In this document: one piece after another, positions 42,139 through 47,602 of the stretch | Numbering within the stretch: the first letter of the stretch is position 1 | How the letters are laid out: every line of letters begins with the position of its first letter | DNA from: Bog-1181 sp964565765 | GTDB taxonomy: Bacteria; Oederibacteriota; PGYV01; Palsa-1178 | Direction of reading: 5' to 3' | Assembly: GCA_964565765.1 (NCBI GenBank) | Contig: CAZMGF010000016.1 | Coordinates: 1 to 47,602 of the forward strand | Length of the DNA: 47,602 bases | Notes under the pieces: model-generated | Databases searched by the model: none | What the model was told of the DNA's origin: nothing | What the model saw: only the letters and a program-made list of their open reading frames with translations | Program-made: the position numbers and the translations under genes

Positions 42139-43674
42139 ATGCGTATGGAAAATAATTTTTTTAACAGGATAAAAGGCGGGGAATTTATATTAAGCACCCT
42201 GCTGGTGGCGTTTGTCACTGCCATAGGTTCGTTATTCAGGGGTGTAATAGACGCGTCAAATTTTACAGTTCTATATCTGCTGGCAGTTGTGATCAGCGCG
42301 CTTTCATGGGGGATGGCGGCTTCTGTTTTTACCGCATTCTTCGGTGTTCTGGCCTTTGATTTCTTTCTTGTCCCGCCTTACAATTCTTTTTCGGTCAGCG
42401 ACCTGAAATATATATATACCTTTGTGGGTTTCATAATAACCGGAGTGATAGTGAGCCTGGTCGCATCACGCGCAAGAAAGCAGGCCGTTGATACAAAGCA
42501 ACGTGAGGCGCGCACAGCTGTGCTTTACAGGCTCAGCAATGAAATGGCTGAATGTGAAACACTGGAACAGGTTGTCGGCGCCCTCAGGAAGAATGTCGGC
42601 GAACTGCTTAACTGCTCTACGGCGGTTTTTATGCCGCTGACCGACGGAATCACTACGGCGGGAAACGACGCTGATTTTCCGGTTGATGCTCACGGAAATG
42701 CAGTGGCCCAGTGGGTAATGTCCAACAAAAAACCCGCGGGCATAGGGACATCAACGCTCAGCGCGGCAAAAGCTTTTTACGTTCCCCTTGAAACCTCCAG
42801 TGAGGCCGTCGGCGTTCTGGGTATAAAAACAAACGACGGGCGCGTTATTTTTAACACCCCGGAAATGGAGCTTGTGACAGCCCTGGCGAACCAGTCGTCG
42901 GTCGCCATCCAGAGGGCAATGCTGGCGGCCAGGTCAAGGGATATGGAACTCGCGAAAAAGACGCAGGCGCTTCAGGCTGCGCTGCTGAATTCGATATCGC
43001 ATGATTTAAGAACGCCCCTGGTTTCCATCACCGGAGCCCTGAGCGCCCTGACGCAGGATTTTGAAGCCGTGGACGCGTTCGACAGGAAGGAACTTTTACA
43101 GGCGGCATATGAGGATTCACTCCACTTAAACGAGATAGTCGGCAACCTGCTTGATATGACAAGGGTGGAATCAGGAAGTTTAAGGCTTAACTTAAGACAA
43201 TGCGATTTAAGGGATCTGATCGGGGTTTCCCTGAAGACCCTCAAGGATAAAATTGAAGGCAGGCCGGTTATCGTTGATCTGCCCGGTGAAATTTTTGAAA
43301 TACCCATGGATTTCGCGCTTGTGATGAGGGTGTTTATTAATCTTATTGATAACGCGGTAAAATATTCTCCGGCCGGCTCCGGCATAATGATAAAAGCCCG
43401 GGCCGAAGGCGGCGGAGCCGTTATAGAGATAAAGGACTCCGGATTTGGCATACCGGAACAGGATCTGGAACATATATTTGACAAGTTTTTCAGGGCGCAA
43501 AAACCCAGACAGGTTTCCGGCACGGGGCTGGGGCTTTCCATATGCAGGGGCATTGTTGAGGCCCACGGCGGGAAAATATGGGCCCAGAACAATCCGGATC
43601 ACGGGGCTGTTTTTTTTATCAAACTGCCTTTAATGCCGGCTGCCGCAATCAATACCGGCAAAGGGCGTGGTTGA
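42139..43674 (+). CDS. KdpD-type sensor histidine kinase lacking the KdpD and USP input domains
   Basis: The 511-residue protein corresponds to the C-terminal half of KdpD. It has a four-helix DUF4118 membrane domain (about 15-110, with FLVPPYNSFSV), a GAF domain (about 130-275, with VAQWVMSNKKPAGIGT) and a HisKA dimerisation helix with phospho-acceptor His288 (SISHDLRTPLVSITG). The HATPase domain has NLIDNAVKYSPAG, IKDSGFGIPEQ and GTGLGLSICRGIVEAHGG. It would autophosphorylate and pass phosphate to KdpE. The K+/nucleotide-sensing KdpD and USP domains are missing here but present in the protein at 44381. ATG 42145 is an equally spaced alternative start. Confidence 0.9.
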   Translation: MRMENNFFNRIKGGEFILSTLLVAFVTAIGSLFRGVIDASNFTVLYLLAVVISALSWGMAASVFTAFFGVLAFDFFLVPPYNSFSVSDLKYIYTFVGFIITGVIVSLVASRARKQAVDTKQREARTAVLYRLSNEMAECETLEQVVGALRKNVGELLNCSTAVFMPLTDGITTAGNDADFPVDAHGNAVAQWVMSNKKPAGIGTSTLSAAKAFYVPLETSSEAVGVLGIKTNDGRVIFNTPEMELVTALANQSSVAIQRAMLAARSRDMELAKKTQALQAALLNSISHDLRTPLVSITGALSALTQDFEAVDAFDRKELLQAAYEDSLHLNEIVGNLLDMTRVESGSLRLNLRQCDLRDLIGVSLKTLKDKIEGRPVIVDLPGEIFEIPMDFALVMRVFINLIDNAVKYSPAGSGIMIKARAEGGGAVIEIKDSGFGIPEQDLEHIFDKFFRAQKPRQVSGTGLGLSICRGIVEAHGGKIWAQNNPDHGAVFFIKLPLMPAAAINTGKGRG

Positions 43675-43675
43675 T

Positions 43676-44377
43676 ATGGAAAAAAACAAGAGCGGCCTGC
43701 GCATACTTATTGTTGATGATGAAAAGGGAATACGCCGTTTTTTGAGGGCGGCGCTGAATTCAAACGGTATCTCGGTAATTGAGGCACCCGACGGGGCGCA
43801 GGGTGTGGATATGGCGCTGAATTCACATCCCGACGCGGTCATACTGGACCTGGGTCTGCCGGATATGGACGGCATTGATGCGGTGAAAAAAATAAGGGAA
43901 AGGTCGATGGCCCCCATAATAATTCTTTCTGTCAGGGATGATGAATCAGACAAGATTGCGGCCCTTGACGCCGGCGCTGATGATTATCTTACAAAACCAT
44001 TCAACGCAGGCGAATTGCTGGCCAGGATAAGGACCATAATGCGCAGGCTTACCACCGGGCAGGAAGAATCAGTTTACAGATCCGGGGCGCTTGAAGTTGA
44101 TATAACAAGGCACATTGTAACGGTCAAAGACAGGGCCGTTAAATTATCGCCGGTTGAATTTGATTTGATAAAGATACTGGTCATGAATTCCGGAAATGTA
44201 TTGACCCATAAAAAGATACTTAAGGAAATATGGGGAAAAAAAGAGGAACCCGAGGATGCGCTTCATCTTTTAAGGGTGACTATAAGCAATATAAGGAATA
44301 AAATAGAACCTGACCCGAACAGGCCTGAATATATATTGACAGAGCCCGGCGTAGGTTACAGGCTCTTTGAGGAGTAA
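43676..44377 (+). CDS. kdpE: KDP operon response regulator KdpE
   Basis: The 233-residue OmpR/PhoB-family protein has a receiver domain (ILIVDDEKGIRRFLR, phospho-Asp in VILDLGLPDMDG, conserved Lys in DDYLTKPFNAGELLAR) and a C-terminal winged helix (VKLSPVEFDLIKILVMNSG ... EPGVGYRLF). Its sequence and operon position fit KdpE, the activator of kdpFABC. ATG 43676 is preferred; a GTG at 43667 would overlap the kinase gene but has AAGGG only one base away. It sits between the two halves of the split KdpD. Confidence 0.93.
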   Translation: MEKNKSGLRILIVDDEKGIRRFLRAALNSNGISVIEAPDGAQGVDMALNSHPDAVILDLGLPDMDGIDAVKKIRERSMAPIIILSVRDDESDKIAALDAGADDYLTKPFNAGELLARIRTIMRRLTTGQEESVYRSGALEVDITRHIVTVKDRAVKLSPVEFDLIKILVMNSGNVLTHKKILKEIWGKKEEPEDALHLLRVTISNIRNKIEPDPNRPEYILTEPGVGYRLFEE

Positions 44378-44380
44378 AAA

Positions 44381-46429
44381 ATGGATGATAACGAAACGCT
44401 AAAGCCTGATTCACAGGCGCTTCTGGATGAATTAAATAAATCAGCCGCAGACGGAAAGAAGGGGCTGATAAAACTCTTTATCGGCTACGCGCCCGGTGTT
44501 GGCAAGACATATTCCATGCTTGAACAGGCCAGGGCTCTGAAAAGCAGGGGTGTGGACGTGGTTGTCGGGGTTGTCGAGACGCACAGGAGAAAAGAAACAG
44601 AGGCCATGATGGAAGGCCTTGAAGTCATTCCCATGGCGGAAATAAATTATAAGAATGTTATGCTAAAGGAACTTGACACACCGGCTATAATCAAACGCAG
44701 GCCAAAAGTGGTGCTTGTCGATGAACTGGCGCATACAAACGCGCCGGGTTCAACCCATTTAAAACGTTACCAGGATGTGCTGGAACTTTCGGAAAACAAT
44801 ATTGACGTTTATACAACTGTTAATATACAGCATTTTGAGAGCGTCAATGATATAGTTTCCGGCGTTACAGGCGTTAAGGTACAGGAAACCGTCCCGGATA
44901 TGGTGCTTGACCAGGCCGACGAAATAGAAGTTAAGGATATTCCCATAGAAGAGCTGCATCAGCGGCTGAGGGAAGGCAAGGTATACATACCGGAACAGGC
45001 AAAAATAGCTGTGGATAAATTTTTTAAGCGTTCCAACCTTCTGGCGCTGCGCGAAATAACCCTTAGAAGAGTCGCAACAAAGCTTGATTCGGAACTTGTC
45101 AACTACATGAAGGCTAAGGCCATAATGGGCCCATGGCCGGTTTCGGAAAGGCTGCTGGTCTGCGTGGCCCCGTCGCCATACGCAAAACAGCTGATACGCA
45201 AAGCGTACCACCTTGCCAGCGAAATAAAGGCGGAGTGGTACGCGGTTTATGTGGAATCCATATCCCAGCTGCAGATGGACGACAATGACAGGGCAAAGCT
45301 CGCCTCCACCCTTGAATTCGCCGAGGAACTCGGCGCAAAGGTAAGGACCCTGTCCGGCAATGATGTGGCGGAGGAACTGCTCCGTTTTTCATCGCAGGAG
45401 AAAATAACAAGGATAATGATCGGGAAACCAACTTCCGGGCAGGGTTTCGGCATTTTCAGTCCGTCGCCCGTGAGAAAACTTATCAGTTCCAGCAAAGAAA
45501 TAGATATTTATCTGATAGAACCCAATGTAGAGGGGCAGGAAAAGACAGCCGGTGAAAAACGCAGGCGCATGGCACCGGGTTTCAATATTATGGATTATTT
45601 GTACAGCCTGCTCCTGCTTTTACCGGTAGTGGGGCTAGGCGCGCTGCTGCATTCTGTTTTTGGCATAGAGAATTTCGCCGTCATTTTTATTATTTCTGTT
45701 GTGGCGAGCGCCTACCTCTTCGGGACATACCCTTCAATATTTGTTTCTGTCATGAGCATACTATTTTACGACTACTTTTTTGTTCCGCCTTATTTCAGCT
45801 TCACCATAGGCAGGCCGGAATACGCCGTCGAAGTTATAATATTTTTTATAACCTCTGTGGTCGTCGGCGAGATAACCCGGCTTTTCCGCAGGCAGAAAGA
45901 GGCTCTCAGGATGAGGCTGGAAAACATCAGGATACTCGAGCAGATGGGAAGGGAACTGCTCGGGGTGCCGACCATTGAGCAGGTTATGGAATCGACGGCG
46001 GAGAATAAAAATCCCGAGCTTGTGGAAACCATACAGCTGATTAATATAGATATAATGGAGCAGGTGGCGGGGATAATATCCGGATATATGTCAAAGGTCC
46101 TGAAAGTACCCAATATGATAATTTTTAAGGACAGGGATAAAAAAATAAAGGTCTGGGCGCGCTCTGACAATACCGCGGTTATATCCAAAAACGACATGGG
46201 AATTGCCAACTGGGTATATGAAAAGGGAGATATTGCGGGAAAAGGAACGATGACCCTGGTATCGTCGGAATTTGTATTTTTGCCGATGACAACAAGAAAC
46301 GGTACGGTAGGTGTCATAGCGCTGAAAACAGATTATGCACTGGTGCTACCGCAGGATAAATATTTTATTACGGCAATAGCGGATTTTGCGGCTATTTCCG
46401 CGGAGAAATGCGCAAAACTAATGATATAG
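44381..46429 (+). CDS. kdpD: KdpD N-terminal sensor protein (KdpD-USP-TM-GAF) without a kinase domain
   Basis: The 682-residue protein has the KdpD domain (about 20-230; Walker A-like GYAPGVGKTYSML and VLVDELAHTNAPGSTHLKRY) and a universal stress protein-like domain (about 250-375). Next are a DUF4118 four-helix membrane domain (about 400-505; FFVPPYFSFTI) and a GAF domain (about 520-680; IANWVYEKGDIAGKGT). It ends there: no HisKA or HATPase follows, although canonical KdpD has them in the same chain. In E. coli these input domains sense K+ and bind ATP. It probably controls the separate kinase at 42139 through shared membrane or GAF contacts. GAGGAG lies six bases before the ATG. Confidence 0.92.
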   Translation: MDDNETLKPDSQALLDELNKSAADGKKGLIKLFIGYAPGVGKTYSMLEQARALKSRGVDVVVGVVETHRRKETEAMMEGLEVIPMAEINYKNVMLKELDTPAIIKRRPKVVLVDELAHTNAPGSTHLKRYQDVLELSENNIDVYTTVNIQHFESVNDIVSGVTGVKVQETVPDMVLDQADEIEVKDIPIEELHQRLREGKVYIPEQAKIAVDKFFKRSNLLALREITLRRVATKLDSELVNYMKAKAIMGPWPVSERLLVCVAPSPYAKQLIRKAYHLASEIKAEWYAVYVESISQLQMDDNDRAKLASTLEFAEELGAKVRTLSGNDVAEELLRFSSQEKITRIMIGKPTSGQGFGIFSPSPVRKLISSSKEIDIYLIEPNVEGQEKTAGEKRRRMAPGFNIMDYLYSLLLLLPVVGLGALLHSVFGIENFAVIFIISVVASAYLFGTYPSIFVSVMSILFYDYFFVPPYFSFTIGRPEYAVEVIIFFITSVVVGEITRLFRRQKEALRMRLENIRILEQMGRELLGVPTIEQVMESTAENKNPELVETIQLINIDIMEQVAGIISGYMSKVLKVPNMIIFKDRDKKIKVWARSDNTAVISKNDMGIANWVYEKGDIAGKGTMTLVSSEFVFLPMTTRNGTVGVIALKTDYALVLPQDKYFITAIADFAAISAEKCAKLMI

Positions 46430-46471
46430 TCCATAAAACCCCTTATTTTAATCTATCTTTATATTTTTTCC

Positions 46472-46499
46472 TTGATTTCCCGCGGTTTAAATGTATAAT
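46472..46499 (+). promoter_or_regulatory. Promoter for the APC permease gene
   Basis: TTGATT (46472-46477), 16 bases, TATAAT (46494-46499) gives a predicted start near 46506, leaving a leader of about 190 nt. No hairpin terminator was seen between the KdpD stop (46429) and this promoter. Confidence 0.65.
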
Positions 46500-46516
46500 T
46501 ATCCCAATATTTTAAA

Positions 46517-46696
46517 GCATACGGCCGGTATATATAAACGGCTTCGTATAAGGAAAAAATATAGACGCACCAAAGATAAGTTCCGCGGGCAGTTTCAGCC
46601 GCGGGCTTTAGACGGTTTTTTCAATCCTATCCAAAAGCAATACAAATCCCTTTAAACTCACGTTTCGGGCTATGTGCATATAAAACAGGAGATAAA
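46517..46696 (+). promoter_or_regulatory. Long structured 5' leader of unknown class (possible riboswitch)
   Basis: Just after the predicted transcription start, ATACG-GCCG (46519-46527) pairs with CGGC-TT-CGTAT (46539-46549). A second hairpin pairs CCGCGG at 46583-46588 with CCGCGG at 46599-46604 and can be extended by AAAG/CTTT across an internal loop. A run of six T at 46616-46621 follows, then about 75 unstructured bases up to AGGAGAT and the ATG. I could not match it to the conserved cores of the c-di-AMP (ydaO), c-di-GMP, purine or SAM riboswitches. Confidence 0.4.
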
Positions 46697-47602
46697 ATGG
46701 AAGAGAAAAAGAATATTTTCCAGCAGACAAAAGAGGTTTTAATCGGCACGGCCAGGAGCGTCCGTGACCCTAATATATTTCATAAGGTGTCCCTTATAGC
46801 CCTTATGGCGTGGATAGGGCTCGGCGCCGACGGCATGACATCGTCATGCTACGGCCCTGAAGAATCCTTTCTGACCCTGGGGCAGCACTTCAGCCTTGGA
46901 ATTTTTGTGGCGCTGGCTTCCATGCTTACCATTATTATAATAAGCGCGAGTTATTCGCAGCTAATCGAGCTTTTTCCCGCGGGCGGCGGGGGCTATCTGG
47001 TGGCCAGCAAACTGCTTTCACCGGCCGCCGGCGTTGTATCAGGCTCGGCCCTTATAATAGACTATGTGTTAACCATAAGCCTTTCAATTGCATCCGGCGC
47101 GGATGCCCTGTTCTCATTCCTGCCTGTGCACATGCAGGTATATAAATTCTGGGTGGCAATAGCCGGCGTCATTCTCCTTATGATAATGAACATGAGGGGG
47201 GTCAAGGAATCCATCGCCGTCATTTCGCCGATATTCGCGATATTTGTAATAACGCACATTATAATAATAATTTATGCGTTCGTGATGAATTCGGGAAGCG
47301 CCCATTCTGTCGCGGCGCAGACCGTGACCGATATAAAAAGTTCCGGAGCCGCGCTCGGGCTGGTGGGTATGATAGTACTTGTTTTGAAAGCCTACTCAAT
47401 GGGGGCGGGAACATTTACCGGCATAGAAGCAGTCTCGAACGGATTAAATATATTCGCGGAACCAAGGATAAAGAACGCTAAAAAAACCATGCTGTATATG
47501 GCCGCTTCGCTCTCTTTTCTGGTTGTCGGCATAACCTTTGCGTATGTTCTTTTTAAAGTAACCCCGCAGGAAGGCAAAACCCTGAACGCAGTGCTTTTTG
47601 AA
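46697..47602 (+). CDS. APC-superfamily permease, KimA-like (3' end outside window)
   Basis: The frame is open from ATG 46697 (AGGAG upstream) to the window end, giving 302 residues of a longer protein. An N-terminal cytoplasmic stretch leads to GLGADGMTSSCYGPEESF in the first helix, a motif seen in the APC branch that includes the high-affinity K+/H+ symporter KimA. Several more hydrophobic helices follow, with LFPAGGGGYLVASKLL, IIDYVLTISLSIASGADALF and GTFTGIEAVSNGLNIF. The neighbouring kdp operon supports K+ as substrate, but amino-acid transport is the alternative. The C-terminal half is not visible. Confidence 0.82.
   Translation, partial: MEEKKNIFQQTKEVLIGTARSVRDPNIFHKVSLIALMAWIGLGADGMTSSCYGPEESFLTLGQHFSLGIFVALASMLTIIIISASYSQLIELFPAGGGGYLVASKLLSPAAGVVSGSALIIDYVLTISLSIASGADALFSFLPVHMQVYKFWVAIAGVILLMIMNMRGVKESIAVISPIFAIFVITHIIIIIYAFVMNSGSAHSVAAQTVTDIKSSGAALGLVGMIVLVLKAYSMGAGTFTGIEAVSNGLNIFAEPRIKNAKKTMLYMAASLSFLVVGITFAYVLFKVTPQEGKTLNAVLFE

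Noticed and set aside
42139..46429. Split KdpD as a frameshifted or broken single gene
   Set aside because: The kinase half lies upstream of the sensor half, kdpE intervenes, each has its own ribosome-binding site, and the membrane and GAF domains are duplicated.
46517..46620. Known c-di-AMP (ydaO) or c-di-GMP (GEMM) riboswitch
   Set aside because: A short GACGCACCAAAG stretch resembles part of GEMM, but the second conserved half is absent. None of the ydaO core segments is seen.

Overview
The window is a dense, almost wholly plus-strand stretch of bacterial chromosome. It looks Gram-negative (diderm): there are signal-peptide proteins that look like outer-membrane beta-barrels and a PorV-type barrel. 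Base composition is moderate, Lys/Ile codons are mostly AAA/ATA, and starts are AGGAGG-led with frequent TTG and GTG. The mix of a large threonine-repeat surface protein, FlgD/sorting-type C-terminal domains, PorV-TPR proteins and ordinary housekeeping genes suggests an uncultivated candidate phylum. I cannot name the lineage from sequence alone. I see no tRNA, rRNA, CRISPR array, insertion sequence or phage gene.

Layout. (1) 1-3539: 3' part of a giant cell-surface gene. About 880 visible residues have Thr at every second position; three FlgD/Ig-like domains follow, the last resembling a type IX-style sorting domain. A hairpin terminator follows. (2) 3620-7850: FAD-linked oxidase, degenerate HD-GYP protein, ParA and ParB, ended by a bidirectional terminator shared with a converging small membrane protein gene (7907-8338). 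(3) 8494-26603: fifteen plus-strand genes separated by no more than 29 nt: recX, alaS, ruvX, mltG, a barrel-like protein, pilB, rnr, a PorV-like/TPR protein, an RsbW-RsbU fusion, then hisD-C-B-H-A-F. (4) 26768-32052: hisI, trpE, trpG, a secreted repeat/fibronectin-type/barrel protein and a zinc-ribbon TPR membrane protein. (5) 32065-32565 (minus): CvpA-like membrane protein. (6) 32754-37468: purS-Q-L-F and a strong terminator. (7) 37608-46429: kdpF-A-B-C, a KdpD-type kinase lacking the KdpD/USP input domains, kdpE, and a separate KdpD sensor protein lacking the kinase. (8) 46697-window end: 5' part of an APC-superfamily permease resembling KimA-type K+ transporters, behind a promoter and a structured, unassigned leader.

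How they work together. The his genes cover most of histidine synthesis (hisG and hisE are not here). TrpE/TrpG make anthranilate and PurSQL/PurF catalyse early purine steps. The last 10 kb appears devoted to potassium: a high-affinity KdpFABC pump, a two-protein version of its KdpD sensor, the KdpE regulator with a candidate tandem binding site at the operon promoter, and a second possible K+ importer. The most unusual parts are the split, domain-duplicated KdpD, the Thr-alternating surface stalk with its possible link to a PorV-type export route, and the anti-sigma-kinase/phosphatase fusion at the head of the his genes.
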